DNA of 64,000 nucleotides, taken from contig JAJAGP010000019.1 of NCBI GenBank assembly GCA_025084515.1, forward strand, positions 970,001 through 1,034,000, in the 5' to 3' direction. Shown in pieces: positions 1-12,240 of this stretch. The notes beneath the pieces were generated by a model. That model saw only the letters and a list, made by a program, of their open reading frames with translations. It made no database searches and was not told where the DNA came from. Position numbers and translations under genes: made by a program. Source of the stretch: Ancistrus triradiatus (Eukaryota > Chordata > Actinopteri > Siluriformes > Loricariidae). The first letter of the stretch is position 1; each line of letters opens with the position of its first letter.

Positions 1-409
1 TACTATCTTCATTCCTGATTCATGTGGTGTTGTGTTGTCAAGAGCATGTGATAGCTTTTGAGTACAGGTTTCAAGTGCTTTCAGTGCAGTGTGTCTTGCA
101 GCGCTCCCCAGATTGCATGTAAACCTGAAGCAAACCTGAGCACATGGGGACTTCTACTAGCTTTCCCATCATAGGCGTTGTGAGCCATTTCTATGATCTC
201 ACACTGAGGGATTGTATAAATGCCTGTAGGGACCGCTAGCTTTATATTGTGTGTGTGGGTGTGGAGCATAGGTTATGAGGTGTGTAGGAGAGCTCAGTTA
301 CAGAATTCAGTCAGCTTAACACTCACTGTTATGTAATAGAAGCCAAAGTTCCCTCTATTGAAGTGAAGTGCAGCTTGGGCTTTAGCTAAAAGTCTATAGA
401 CAACTGAAA
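1..409. other. No recognisable feature
   Basis: AT-rich upstream sequence. I recognise no coding segment, RNA or repeat here; the short open frames lack any family signature. Confidence 0.4.
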
Positions 410-835
410 ATGATAAGATAAGAAAACTCTTTATTTGTCCCACATTGGGGAAACTTACAGCAGCAAAGAGATAGGGAGTGATATAAACAAATGATAAAGA
501 ATAGAAAGATATATATATGAATGGACATCCTAGAACAGAACTGGCCCTCTTAATTATTTTATCCGGTCTGTTCCTGTCTGTGTTAGAAATACTGCTACCC
601 CAGTAGACCACTCCATAAATTGACAGATGCCGCCACAGTGTTGAAGAAGGTTCATAAGCAGTTCCCCCTGTACTCCAAAAGACCTCAGTCTGTTTAGCAG
701 ATAGTCTGTTCTTTCTTATAAAGGTCTGTGGTGTTATCTGTCCAGTCCAGTTTATTGTTGAGGTGAACATCCAGGTACTTGTAGGAGTCCACTATTTCAA
801 TGTCCATTCCCTGGATGTTCACCGGTATCACATGG
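410..835 (-). pseudogene. LINE reverse-transcriptase C-terminal remnant
   Basis: Read on the minus strand from about 835 downwards, the frames give IVDSYKYL, then NNKLDWTDNT, then YGVVYWGSSI and KRASSVLGCP. This is the usual order at the end of fish non-LTR retrotransposon ORF2 proteins: end of the RT, a DWT block, then a VVYWGSS block. Reading needs frameshifts and passes stops, so it is dead. At 415-475, on the minus-strand downstream side, lies a short 3' UTR-like stretch containing TTTATTTGTCCCACATTGGG. The clade is uncertain (Rex1/CR1-type is my guess). It lies far upstream of the DOCK11-like gene and has no evident link to it. Confidence 0.7.
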
Positions 836-844
836 GGATACTTA

Positions 845-1013
845 GTAATTTACCAGACCTCCTTATTCAAAGCAACTTACCATTAATACAATCTTACAAC
901 GCAAGTAATTTTGGGTTAAGGGCTTTGCTCAAGGACCCAACAGTGGCAGATTGGCATTTGAACCCTGGATCTTCTCGTCTACAGTGTAGTACCATAACCA
1001 CTGAGCCAACAGT
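845..1013 (+). repeat. SINE-like interspersed repeat, family A (copy 1)
   Basis: Contains CTTATTCAAAGCAACTTAC, then GGGTTAAGGGCTTTGCTCAA, CCCAACAGTGGCAG and a closing TAACCACTGAGCC. The same ordered blocks recur near 20317, 29222, 51296 and 56216, so this is a dispersed family. It is a widespread fish repeat; I do not assign a class. The 96-codon-scale frame over it is only the translated repeat. Confidence 0.7.
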
Positions 1014-3841
1014 TATTTATTGTTTTTGAGCATTCATGTGTCAAAACCACTGATACTAGTCTCTAGATAGCAAAGCTCTCATAGTATTAAGAATATATTT
1101 ATGTTGTGTCACATTGGCAGGTTTCAGTGATTTAACATGTTCCTAAAGCTCAGACTCGGATGGTGAAACTGCGACATGAAAAAGTGGCATAAATGGGTAA
1201 AACGGCTTCCAGGCCAATTTATTAGTTTGTGGGCTTTAAAATTATTTTCATGGGATTTGTCTACACACATTATATTGAATGGTTTTAAAGAATCTTTTAT
1301 GCTGTACCCCAGATGGATTTCTAATTAACTCTTTGTTCATCACAATCAAATGTAATGCAGATCAGCTTCCTTCTAAATAATATTATATATGAAACCAGTT
1401 AATGTCATAATTTAACAATGCAAACTAGCTTTATTTGATAACATAATATTTACATACAAATCACTGGAAGCTTATTGACATAGACTGATGCTTCATTACT
1501 GACGATTCCTTCAATGAGCATCTTCATCATACGGTCTTTATGAAAACTCCACTGAAGATCCTTGGTGTAAGGCACAAAACCTAGAGCCCTGGATCACTGG
1601 AAAAAGTAATACAGTCTGACAACATGAAGTCAAAAGTGGCATTTAACATGCATAATTGATATATCTTTACAAACCTATAATGTAAACAGTTACAAGCTGT
1701 ACTTATAGGATTCTTGGATTATTTTTGGATGCGTTACACAGAAAATTAAACTATAAAAGATTGTTGTGCTCTTTTGTAGATGCTATCTTGTCTGTATTTT
1801 GATTTCATACAATAATTTCAAGCCTAGGTTTATGTGGTAAAATTACTGTGCATTAATAATTAAAGAATCAAGTTCCTTATTTGTCTGAGTAAATGCTGCA
1901 TTTGGAGTCTCATCAAAGGTGCAGTTTAGCATGCTGTTTAAATCCATGGTTGCCAGATCCCATGAAAGAATCCCGCACCAAGTCTATGTAAATATTCCTA
2001 AAAGACAATGACAGGACCTGGCAACCGTGGGTTTTTTTTTCCCCCAGTAGCCGATGTGATTGTTATCGTAGTATGAGAGGTCTGATTACTGAGCTAAAGT
2101 CCAGCTGTCTTTATCAGATTACTTAATCTGATTTCTCGATGGGAGTATGCTGTATACATGCCTACTTTATGATCAGATAACTGCAGGAATCCAACTATGA
2201 TCGGATTATTAAATGCATGTAAACGCATTCGTATGTGTGGCGTGCTGGGGACAGGGAGTACCCACTGTATCTACTGTCTTCTCTCAATACTCCTATGCCA
2301 GATGGAGAGTAGCTCAGTGCAGGCATTTCATTGATGTCATGAGGGGAGACAAGGTAAAGATAGTCATGAGAGGACCAAAGTATTCGTTGGGGCATTCTGG
2401 GTTAATATGACTGTAACATCAAACTCACACACTTGTCAATACACATTCCCTAACTGAGTGGGTACATTTCGAATTAATCTTGTCCCCAGTGCCTAACTGG
2501 ACATAGCGTTTGGTACCTTGCATGAGAATCCTTTCACAATACTCCAGCGTGCAGAGGTATGTAGGACCTATGGAACAATTCACCACCTACACAACACATG
2601 ACAAATATACTGTACGTACTAGCCTAATACCCTGCAGTACTAGACGTTTTGTGGTATGTGTTTCGAGGTCAGATACTTTGTGTGGGAGAGTGATTGGGTA
2701 TACAGCTTGGGGCTTGTATATGTCCCCTCCCCCCATACATGACACAGTCATGATTAGTGTGGATCTGTTTGACTGGAAGATCTGGTGGCAAATGGGCAAT
2801 TTTTTTTGAAAGATGGAAATGTGAATGAGTCAGGAGTATTTAACTGGCTTTCCTTCACAGACGGACTTCTTCAGTTTCTGAGAGAAAGAGAGTGAATATA
2901 CTAAAACATGCTTAATAAAGTTAAAGTATAAAGAAATGTGATCACAATAACACACATCTGAATGGACTGAGATAGCATGGCACAGGTCCACGATAGCAAA
3001 ATAGTGTTGATATGAGAATCTACCATATTGGAACTGACCAGTGAGAAGCACAGAGTGGTTGGTCTCTGATCCCCTCAGATGAATCTGTGAGAATCTATAA
3101 GAGGAGTGGACAAGACCTGATGGAAGGTGTTGGTGTGGTACACCAGCACACAGTTGTACTTGGAGATTGGGGCCAGGCCTAGGAATGCCATGTTCCTAAA
3201 GTGCTATCAGCTATTCGGTTCACCAGCACATAGATATACTTGTGGAATATAGCGTTACTGTGGGGTTCCACAGCAAACCGGGGATGGAACAAGAGACTTT
3301 TCTTTCTTGCAGTTTTAAAAGTTATATAATATGAATTTTTAAAAGCAATGCATGTCTATTACACTCACATCTACAGTATGGCATGGCACCACAGTAATGA
3401 CATCCTCCATCGTAAGGCCCCAGGCACCTTGGAAAGTACAAAAGTAGTAACCAGGTGGTCCAAGAGCAGGGCATAGTCTTGTATGGGTACCACCTTGCGG
3501 CAGCCTACAGCATTTATTGGGTCAAATGTGTGGGTCAGTGGTTGCCGGTGACTGCGGCCAAACCCATGGGTACAACAGACGCTGTGACTGAAGGCTCTCA
3601 GTGACTATGTAAAGATGGAGTTTAACTGTATGTCTTTTTTATAGTGGATAGTCTTATATGATTGGCCATTTTACAAGTATAAATCTCTATGTCCCTTTGT
3701 TTGTTTATTTAATGTTGCTATCAGCATCAGTGGCCATTTCAGCAACACAGACACAAGGTTACATCTATAGAAAAGGTTACATCAAGACTAGTGTCATCTA
3801 TATGTACATATACACATTAATGGCAACTTATTTTAATCAAT
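1014..3841. other. Non-coding, mostly unclassified
   Basis: No gene found. A repeat unit lies at 2256-2385. There is a T/C run near 2031-2045. Open frames at 2510-2809 and nearby have no domain signal and overlap frames on the other strand. Confidence 0.4.
2256..2385 (+). repeat. Unclassified repeat, copy 1 (pairs with 11394)
   Basis: Contains TACTGTCTTCTCTCA, GCAGGCATTTCATTGAT and AGTCATGAGAGGA in an order and spacing matched at 11394-11520. The two copies are clearly homologous but diverged. I do not recognise the family. Confidence 0.6.
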
Positions 3842-3992
3842 TACCCTAGCAAGCACATCTTTGGACTATTGGAGGAAACCAGAGTAAACCCATACAGACA
3901 CGGAGAGGACCCAGGCCACTCCACCCTAGGATTTAACCCAGAGCCTTCTGGCTGGGTGCTACCCACCGAGCCATCTCTACATCCCATTACTT
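3842..3992 (-). repeat. tRNA-derived SINE-like repeat, family B (copy 1)
   Basis: On the minus strand it reads from a GGCTCGGTGGGTAGCA-type head through CCTAGGGTGGAGTGGCCTGG to a TTTCCTCC...AAAGATGTGC end. It is a diverged copy of the unit seen more clearly at 8985-9163. The head resembles tRNA A and B boxes, which suggests a tRNA-derived SINE. Confidence 0.65.
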
Positions 3993-5251
3993 GCTCTCTG
4001 ACTCACGTTAAGATGGTGAGTTTCCTCCGGTCACTTTCATCACCCCTACAGGGAGCATGATGAGTTGGACCTGAAGGTACAGCTTATTCCATACTTCCAT
4101 ACTGCCTGGTTGAGACCATCAGCAAGTGGATCCAAACTCAATCAAATCAGAGGCTGACAGATATTGCAGGATGTTCTCCAGCTGGTGAGAAATAGGACTG
4201 GATTATGTACAAGAGTTTCACATCCCATCAATACTGAAGTTTGCTCATTTAGGAAACACGGTCCAGAGCTTTTTATACATTTTTAAGGAGTGCCTTGCCA
4301 CTTCAGGTGGCAATGACAGGATTGAAGTAGCTGGATTTTCCTCTCCTTCCGACTGATTCATACACCTTCCCTTTTTAGGCTGTTATTAGTTGTGGAACAA
4401 AATCTTTAATATTTCTTATTATTGTGTTTAACAGATTTGTTAACATCCCAGCATGTGGAGTCTGCAAACAGCAACTACAACTGACTAGTTTAATCCAAGC
4501 TTCGTAACAGGTCTTATGCAGTGCAAGGTCTTAAACAGTGTACATTTACATGTAATTTACAGATTGACTGATGTTGCAGCGCTACATTAAAGGCAACAGA
4601 AAACAATGGGATATAACATCCAACTTCTGAACCCTGTGCTGAATCGACTCATTTTTTAGAGTCGATTCTGACGTTTGTGTAAACTCTTCAGTATCTACAA
4701 AAAGAGCCGATTCCGTGTTTACAAGTTTTAAAGTTCGGAAATAACCATCAAAATGTAGTGTCGACTCCATGACCTGAATCGACAGAGTTTGCTGTCGCAG
4801 AGGACGCAAAAACCACTCATGAATTACATTTTATATGATTTATTTTGTCGCATTATAGCAATAATTTATTGCACAGAATCAACTCTCGCGACGTTTCTGC
4901 AAGATAATGTATTCACGGTAACAAGGGACACACTTACATTTTTTGCGTTTCTAATCTAGTGATTGTTTATATTGTATTGCAGACATAATTTTGATATTCC
5001 CTGGCCCAAATAACATTTTATTTAATATTTCGTATAAATAGTTCATCTTATGAGGAATAGCAGCGTGTCTGATGCTGTTGAAATGACACCGTTACCCCTT
5101 TTACTCACAGTAGGTGGTGCTGTTTGACTGTTTTATGAGCTACTAGCCCCTACATCATTCGTTCCTTCATTCAATTTCTTATATGCTTAATGCTCCAAAG
5201 TGGCATAGGGAACAAGGCAGGAACAAACCTAGACAGGCCAATCCATCCAAT
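3993..5251. other. Non-coding; no gene seen
   Basis: AT-rich sequence. The only structure I noticed is the perfect inverted repeat at 4641-4668. Confidence 0.4.
4641..4668. repeat. Perfect 10-bp inverted repeat
   Basis: GAATCGACTC at 4641-4650 and GAGTCGATTC at 4659-4668 are exact reverse complements around an 8-nt AT-rich loop. Further GTCGACTC and GAATCGAC motifs occur at about 4760-4785. The function is unknown. Confidence 0.8.

Positions 5252-5284
<33 letters not shown>
5252..5284. repeat. (CA)n microsatellite
   Basis: Uninterrupted CA dinucleotides, about 16 units. Confidence 0.95.
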
Positions 5285-5288
<4 letters not shown>

Positions 5289-5319
5289 TCCACTTTTAGT
5301 GTAATCAATTAACCTAAGG

Positions 5320-5476
5320 CAGTGGTTCTCAAACGTTTTAGGCCAAGTACCACCCATTATCAGACGTCAACCTCCAAGTACCACCTATCACAGTAATACA
5401 CGTGCACCACACACACTTGCACACAGTATTTAGCAGAGTCTAAATGTTTATCCTTCAAACACGCATGTTTATTGCT
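5320..5476 (+). repeat. Terminal part of a non-autonomous DNA transposon (hAT-like?)
   Basis: Starts CAGTGGTTCTCAAACG and then has AAGTACCACC twice. This is a familiar terminus of hAT-like miniature elements in vertebrates. The Tc1 copy at 5479 interrupts it. A matching far end was not located with certainty. Confidence 0.4.
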
Positions 5477-5478
5477 TA

Positions 5479-7072
5479 CAGTGGTGCTCAAAAGTTTGTG
5501 AACCGTTTAGAATTTTCTATATAAATATGACCTAAAACATCATCAGATTTTCACACAAGTCCTAAAAGAAGATAAACAGAACCCAGTTAAATAAATGAGA
5601 CAAAAATATTATACTTGGTCATTAATTTATTGAGGAAAATGATCCAATATTACATATTAGTGAGTGGCAAAAGTATGTGAACCTTTGCTTTCAGTATCTG
5701 GTCTGACCCCCGTGTGCAGCAATAACTGCAACTAAACGTTTCCTGTAACTGTTGATCAGTCCTGCACACCGGCTTGGAGGAATTTTAGCCCATTCCTCCA
5801 TACAGAACAGCTTCAGCTCTGGGATGTTGGTGGGTTTCCTCACACTAACTGCTCATTTCAGGTCCTTCAACAACATTTGGATTGGATTAACGTCGCAACT
5901 TTGACTTGGCCATTCCAAAACATTAACTTTATTCTTCTTTAACCATTCTTTGGTAGAACGGCTTGTGTGCTTAGGGTCGTTGTCTTGCTGCATGACCCAC
6001 CCTCTTGAGATTCAGTTCATGGACAGATGTCCTGACATTTTCCTTTTAGAATTATCTGATATAATTCAGAATTCACTGTTTGATCAATGATGGCAAGCCG
6101 TCCTGGCCCAGATGCAGCAAAACAGGCCTAAACCATGATACTACCACCACCATGTTTCACAGATGGGATAAGGTTCTTATGCTGGAATGCAGTGTTTTCC
6201 TTTTTCCAAACATAACGCCCTTTTAAACCAAAATGTTCTATTTTGGTCTCATCTGCCCACAAAACATTCTTCCAACAGCCTTCTGGCTCGTCCATGTGAT
6301 GTTTAGCAAACTGCAGACGAGCAGCAGTGTTCTTTTTGGAGAGCAGTGGCTTTCTCCTTGCAACCCTGCCATGCACACCACTGTTGTTCAGTGTTCTTCT
6401 GATGGTGGACTCATGAACATTAACATTAGCCAATATGAGAGAGGCCTTCAGTTGCTTAGAAGTTACCCTGGGGTCCTTTGTGACCTCGCCAACTATTACA
6501 CGCCTTGCTCTTGGAGTGATCTTTGTTGGTCAACCACTCCTGGGGAGGGTAGCAATGGTCTTGAATTTCCTCCATTTGTACACAATCTGTTTGACGGTGT
6601 ATTAGTGAAGTCCAAACTCTTTAGAGATGGTTTTGTAACCTTTTTCCAGCCTGATGAGCATCAACAGCTCTTTCTGAGGTCCTCAGGAATCTCATTTGTT
6701 CTTGCCATGATACACTTCCACAAACATGTTATGAAGAGCAGACTTTGATAGATCTCTGTTCTTTAAATAAAACAGGGTGCCCACTCACACCTGACTGTCA
6801 TCCCATTGATTGAAAACACCTGACTCTAATTTCACCTTCAAATTAACTGCTAATCCTAGAGGTTCACATACTTTTGCCACTCACTAATATGTAATATTGG
6901 GTCATTTTCCTCAATAAATAAATGACCAAGTATAATATTTTTGTCTGAATTGTTTAACTTGGTTCTCTTTATCTACTCTTAGTACTTGTGTGAAAATCTG
7001 ATGTTGTTTTAGGTCATATTTATGCAGAAAAATAGAAAATTCTAAAGGGTTCACAAACTTTCAGTATCACTG
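5479..7072 (-). mobile_element. Tc1-like transposon, family A, full-length decayed copy
   Basis: A 1.6 kb element with long terminal inverted repeats of roughly 150-200 bp. The left end starts CAGTGGTGCTCAAAAGTTTG and the right end closes with the reverse complement of CAGTGATACTGAAAGTTTG. TA dinucleotides flank both sides (5477-5478 and 7073-7074), as expected for Tc1/mariner target duplication. A transposase pseudogene fills the middle on the minus strand. The same family occurs at 26363 and 45153. Confidence 0.92.
5692..6708 (-). pseudogene. Tc1-like transposase pseudogene (family A)
   Basis: Begins MARTNEIPEDLRK at 6708 and reads through a paired helix-turn-helix-like region with GYKTISKEFGL, then PRSG and PTKITPRARR. 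Next come the DDE region blocks VLWADETKIE and VKHGGGSIMV. Further on, the frame shifts repeatedly before the block equivalent to QDN.PKHT and the C-terminal FYQRMVKEE-type sequence. Full-length relatives are about 340 residues, and this copy spans that length, but stops and frameshifts make it inactive. Confidence 0.9.
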
Positions 7073-7477
7073 TACATGTTGTCTTAGATGTGCTGGTTTC
7101 ATGTCTTGGTTCTTCCTCTCTCGTGCTATAAGTGTATCTAAAACTTAGAAAACCTGCATTGTACCACCTTGTAGTGGTTTTCCTGTGTAAATTAGCATCG
7201 GTTGATGTAAGGGCGGGCGTTGAATTATCATTATCATCTCATTCAACAGGTATGTTTGATTTACCAGGTTTGGGCTCACCTGCCACATTCAGCAAAGTCA
7301 ATTTATTCGAGGGATTCATTTGAGCCATTCTGCTTACAAATGCAAAAGTGTGTACTGATGATGCCTCGGAAAATTTGATATTTGGGAAGCAGTTAATGCG
7401 ATGCAGACGTAATTAATTAAAGATTAATTTAACAGTTGTTCAGAGCAATAACTGCACTGTTTTGTGAGTGTTTGTGA

Positions 7478-7601
7478 TTTGTTTAACTGGGTTCTTTTAT
7501 CTACTTTTAGAACTTTTGTGAAAATCTGATGATGTTTTAGGTCATATTTATGCAGAAATATGGAAAATTTAAAAGGTTTCACAAACTTTCAAGCACCACT
7601 G
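7478..7601 (-). repeat. Solo terminal repeat of Tc1 family A
   Basis: About 125 bp matching the right inverted repeat of the element at 5479-7072: GTTTAACTGGGTTCTTTTAT, GTGAAAATCTGATGATG, then CACAAACTTTCAAGCACCAC and a closing TG before TA at 7602-7603. No transposase is attached. Confidence 0.85.
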
Positions 7602-7794
7602 TACCACTTTCAGTAGTACTGTAGTATTTGTCTCATTTCATGTTTTAGTCCCATTGGGCGTAACCTTTCTGTTTCGTAAAGCCAAGCATTAACTCCTTGG
7701 TTTTGTCCACGTTGGGTGAAACATTATTAAATGCCATAAAAATGTTTGCTGATGATTGGATGATAATGTTAATGGTAATATTCATCTGAACATA

Positions 7795-7836
7795 ATGTTT
7801 ATGTCCAGATGAACAGATTCAACTTTTGGGATGCTG
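7795..7836 (+). repeat. Penelope-like element terminal fragment
   Basis: Contains TTATGTCCAGATGAACAGAT followed by TCAACTTTTGGGA. This matches the outermost part of the Penelope-like element's terminal repeat at 35750-35784, and inversely at 34690-34715. Only the tip survives. Confidence 0.6.
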
Positions 7837-8064
7837 GTGCTTGTTATTTACAGGTGATAGCAGTCTTTTAGAGAGTCTCGAATGCAGCCGTACTGTAGAC
7901 TCATCAGGCATAGAGTATTTAATTTTTTTGTTGAGCGTAGAGCTGACTATAGTGTTGAATGCTGAGCTGTAATCCACTGGCAGCATTCTCACGTTTGTTC
8001 TTCCTGTCTTGACTGCACATTCCAGCTTCAGCATCAACAGTTTATCTGTTTTGACAGTAAGCAA
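7819..8064 (-). pseudogene. LINE reverse-transcriptase fragment
   Basis: The minus-strand frame contains MLPVDYSSAFNTIV, the conserved RT block A (usually LFVDYSSAFNTI) of fish LINE proteins, preceded by a KTGRTNVR-like segment and followed by STLNKKI. Only about 80 residues remain. The clade is not certain. Confidence 0.7.
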
Positions 8065-8984
8065 TTTCCAATGGATCTAGAGTGGCTATGTAGCATGGAA
8101 CAGATAAGATCTCTAACCAGCTCCTTAAAGCACTTGTTGAAGGGAATTGGGGCCTGAGAGACTTTACTATAAGGGTACCTGAAATTAATTCAGCATTAAT
8201 TCATGCAGTATTTCACGAAGGAGTAATCCTTCATTCAAACACGCAATACATCACGAGTCATCATGACTAAGCATCACTGACGTCGTTAGACTTGGAGCTA
8301 TAGCCTCTCGAAACTGTTCTCTACCCCCCTCCTCAAATAAACATGCATTATTAGTTTATATCTTAACTAGTTTTACTTATTGTTATCCGAAAGTCTTATT
8401 TTTCTTCTTCCTTCTTCTTCTTCTTCTTATTCCATGTTTTTGTCAGGCTATCAACTGTCGTAATTTTCTAGATATCAACCCCGTTTCCTCTCTGGTCCGG
8501 AATGATGTTCTTGTATAGGGCTTTTTTGTTGGACTTGGCAAAGTCCAAATTTTCCCAGAGGAAATGAATGGGCCCAATGTTAACGAATGGGGAAAAATAA
8601 AATTTGAAGCTAGAAATTTGAAGCTAGACAAAGCTAAACAAAATTTGGCTAGTTAAGGTCTAAATGGAATAGGGTTTTTGTAATTTTGGCCCCTCAAAGT
8701 CATGATTTGGCCCCTATGTTAACGAATGGGAAGCACAAGCGCATTGACCATAACTCAGTCAGTTTTTGTCTGAGTTATGGCAGGCTTGGTGCCAGATGCA
8801 CCCAGAGGTGACTTGTGATTTACCCTTAGGTACGCTCAGGGTTGACTATTGCAAGGTGGCAATCACACTCGCATTTTCTTCAGGAAATCATCATTTTCCT
8901 GGCGCTTGTCCCACTGCCACTCGATGCGACTGAGAATACTCCAACCGACGCGTCACTTCGTCTGTCACCAGAGACCACACTCAA
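8065..8984. other. Non-coding, unclassified repeat-like sequence
   Basis: Includes a TTC-rich stretch (8402-8429) and two near-identical blocks around TGTTAACGAATGGG (8578 and 8718), which suggests an old repeat. No gene recognised. Confidence 0.4.
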
Positions 8985-9163
8985 ACCAGGCCAATTTAGT
9001 GTAATCAGCATGTCTTTGGACTGTGGGAGGAAACCGGAGTGCCCACGCAGACATGCAGACTCCACACAGAAAGCACCCAGGCCGCTCTACCCTGGGATTG
9101 AATCCAGGACCTTCTTGCTGAGAGGCGGCGATGCTACCCACCGAGCCACCGTGCCGCCCTCTG
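8985..9163 (-). repeat. tRNA-derived SINE-like repeat, family B (copy 2, best preserved)
   Basis: On the minus strand it starts GGGCGGCACGGTGGCTCGGT and passes through AGCAAGAAGGTCCTGGATTC, whose GGTCCTGGATTC part is B-box-like. It then has GTGTGGAGTCTGCATG and TTTCCTCCCACAGTCCAAAG. This is a common fish dispersed repeat. The 142-codon frame across it is a by-product. Confidence 0.8.
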
Positions 9164-11393
9164 TAATTTATACTCTCTTATTCAACTCTGTAGTCTGGCT
9201 CCATATTATCAATGTAATGATTTTTGACACACTAGGACCAGGGAGAGGCTCTGCCCCAAAACGTCCCTGAAACAAGGATTGAATGTTGGTGGCGTGTGAC
9301 AGGCTATCACTCTGGACTGCTATGCTAAAACACGCAACACTATGTGTAAGGGAGAAGGTGTCTGAGTGAGTGAATGTTCCTGAAGGCGAGCATACATTTA
9401 ACACAAACATAAAGTAAATATGTTATTTGAATATCTGTTACAAACATTAATTAACAAAAATGAAATTGATGCACTATTGGAAACTTCATAAAGGGCCTTT
9501 GCTAGTAGAGGATGGTTGGGGAACAAAGTTATCTTACTGAAAAAGCCAGTTAGAGTTTTAATTTAAAAATTGCAGTATTTAGGGCAGATATAAATGGATG
9601 GCTTGTTCTCTCTTGTTTTTACGACTGTATATTTTACAGATACATGTTTAAAATAGCTCGTCATAACTCTTATCTAACTATTCTTCTTCCTGTAGGTGGA
9701 TATGCAATTTTTTTTAATAAAGCAGCTCCTCCAAAGGCCAGTCAGGTGAGATGATTTCTACAGTTTAAATAAAACATTCTAATAAGTTTAACTGGCATTT
9801 GATACAAATGCTTGTTAGTAAAGACAGGAAAGGAAAAAAAGTTATATAGGTCTAGAAATAGTTTTCTCATAATTGAAGTGATGTAAGAAAAGCTTTAGTG
9901 TGCTAAGAAAAAAACTGCTTTGGCTACTATTTGGTACGGCCACTTTTGGTTTATTTATGTATTTTTATTGGGATTTTGTCAATTGCCATTTGTCCTCTGG
10001 CTGCGGATGTAGTAGATTTTGATTAAACTTTGGTTAATATTTCATGTGTGAAAATAAATAATATTTAAATTGGGAAAATAATCTTCTGATGTCGAAAGTT
10101 TGCTGTCTCCAAATTAGCTTACTAATTAAAAGAAAATCTAGCAATGTACATTTTGAATGTACATGGATTATAATATGCAGAAAGAATAAATGTTGTAATA
10201 AATTTCCTAGAAACAATTGTTTGGATTTTTGCTCTACGCCTAAATTCATACCCCAAACATTGTTTAGATTTATGAATATTTAGAGCCTTTATTATATCTG
10301 GTAAGAATTACACGGTCTATTGGTGTGTTCCAAATGACTCATTGGGAAATACTGTACGACTGAATCCAAAGCAGCACTGAAATTGAAAATTTTCCAAGGT
10401 TCCAAGAAGATGGACTCAAACGTTTTAACCCACAAGTAACAACAGCGGCAGGTATTTTACTTGTGAACATGCACATCCACACAATATTTTATGGCTCAAT
10501 TTTATTTTTAAATGATTGACTCTGACTAAAAGATGGTAGGCCAGAGAGGGAATTTATCCCCAGGCGCTGCAATAGTAACCCTTACTGGCCCTGCTATGGA
10601 CTGGTGTCTTGTCCAGAGCACATTATGCCTGCGCCCTTGGGTCTCAAGGGATGGATACCAGAGCTGTCATATCCCTGACCAGAAGAAGCAGAGTTAAAAC
10701 ATGGAAAAATGCCTAAATTAACAGGGCAGAAGTGATCATCCCTTGATTTAATACTTTATATAACCACCTTTTTCTTTTCAAGTACACCCATCAGTCTGTT
10801 TGGATACATCTCTACCAGCTTTGCACACACAGACTGGGGAATACATGTCCATTCTTCCATGCAAAATTGCTCTCCTCAAGACCATTCACGGATTTGTTAT
10901 TGGAAATACTTTAGGGATCTGACTAGTCGACTCAAGGTCAATTACATTCCCAACCTTTTTTTCCACAGTCTTTGAGGTTATGCTGGAAATTGAACCACCT
11001 GCCCATCTTCAGCTGTTTAGCAGATGGCTGCAAGTTTTCCTCATTTGTTTGTACTTGGCACCATCTATTTTCTTTTTCACCCTGACCAATTGCCCAGTTC
11101 CTGCTGAAGAAAATCACAGCCACAGCCACAATGCTTCATGTCAGTTATGGTATATTTTGGATGGCTTGATGTGTTTGGTTTTCGCCCACTTTAATTTCAG
11201 TCTAAAATGTTAAATCTTGTTCTCATCTGTTCATAAAATATTTTATTGTTGATTGTCATTGTTATTTTGTTGAAAAAGGTCTTGGTTATTCAGTAGTATT
11301 ATGTAATGTAGCAACCCTAATTATGTAATGTAGCAACCCATGATTACACTCATTATTGTTATCAGCTTTTAGTGAGCGGGACATTCAGTGGCT
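9164..11393. other. Non-coding; no gene seen
   Basis: AT-rich. The stretch 10740-11200 has the feel of a decayed non-autonomous transposon (long non-repetitive block with a CATCTGTTCAT end) but I could not find matching termini. Confidence 0.35.
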
Positions 11394-11520
11394 CCACATC
11401 TTTTACTGTCTTCTCTCAGTGTACTTCTCCTACTCTATACTGGATGGAATGTAGCACGGTGTAGGCATTTCATTGATATCACGAGTAGAGAAAGGTAAAG
11501 GAAGTCATGAGAGGAGCAAA
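11394..11520 (+). repeat. Unclassified repeat, copy 2 (pairs with 2256)
   Basis: Has TACTGTCTTCTCTCA, GTAGGCATTTCATTGAT and AAGTCATGAGAGGAG in the same order as 2256-2385. Confidence 0.6.
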
Positions 11521-11599
11521 GTAAGTTAGCATTGATAAGCAAAAGATAAGCCTTTGTTAAAAAAAAACTTAACTTGACCCCAGCTAGCTGCTTAATTAT

Positions 11600-12240
11600 A
11601 AAGACAGACTTGAGGTCCCAACATAGTACCAAAACAGCATTATTTAGCGGATTTAATGTCCTATTAATTTTGTCAAACAATATATTTGTCTCTTTTCTTC
11701 TTCTGTTGGATTTATCTGCAGCATTTGATGCTATAGCTCATGATATTTTACTGAATAGTTTAGAAAATACTATAGGAGTTAAAGGATTATTGGTTTAGAT
11801 CCTGTCTTACTGACCATTATCAATGTGTTTATGTAAATAATTTTTGCTCCAAGCTCATAAAAGTGAAGTGTGGTGTCACATAGTGATCACTTTTGGACCC
11901 ACTGTTCTTTTCATTATACATGCTCATGCTAGGCTCAATTATTGTTATTTATGCAGTTTTCTCTGCTATGCAGGCGAAATGAGGTTGTATATATCAGCCA
12001 AACCAAATGATGCCATTATAATCTATAACATTGAGGATTGTGTAAAGGAAATAAAAGATTTGATGTTGTTTCATTTTTTTCTTTACTTAAATTTGATAAA
12101 ACTCAGTTATTATTAGTTAGATCCAAGACCGTGATGGATAGGATGTCTAAATCTATGCTAAACCGTTAAAAAACGTACATGTCACATTTGACTCATAAGA
12201 AATTAATGGAAGAGAAATGTCGAAACCAGAAAGATAGTGG
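11600..12240 (+). pseudogene. L2-like LINE RT fragment (older copy)
   Basis: Frames contain LLDLSAAFDAIAHDILL (RT block A), then after frameshifts CYAGEMRLYISAKPNDA (block C, with the YADD catalytic box decayed to YAGE), then IEDCVKEIKDLMLF. The nearby L2-like element has the better-preserved YADDTQLYISAKPND and IEDCVKEIKDWMLF, so the two belong to one family. This copy is truncated at both ends and heavily mutated. Confidence 0.85.

Noticed and set aside
6233..6748. 171-codon plus-strand frame
   Set aside because: Antisense of the transposase in the Tc1 copy at 5479-7072.
10740..11200. Coding exon suggested by the frame at 10980-11213
   Set aside because: No recognisable protein motif and no splice-compatible context; probably decayed repeat.
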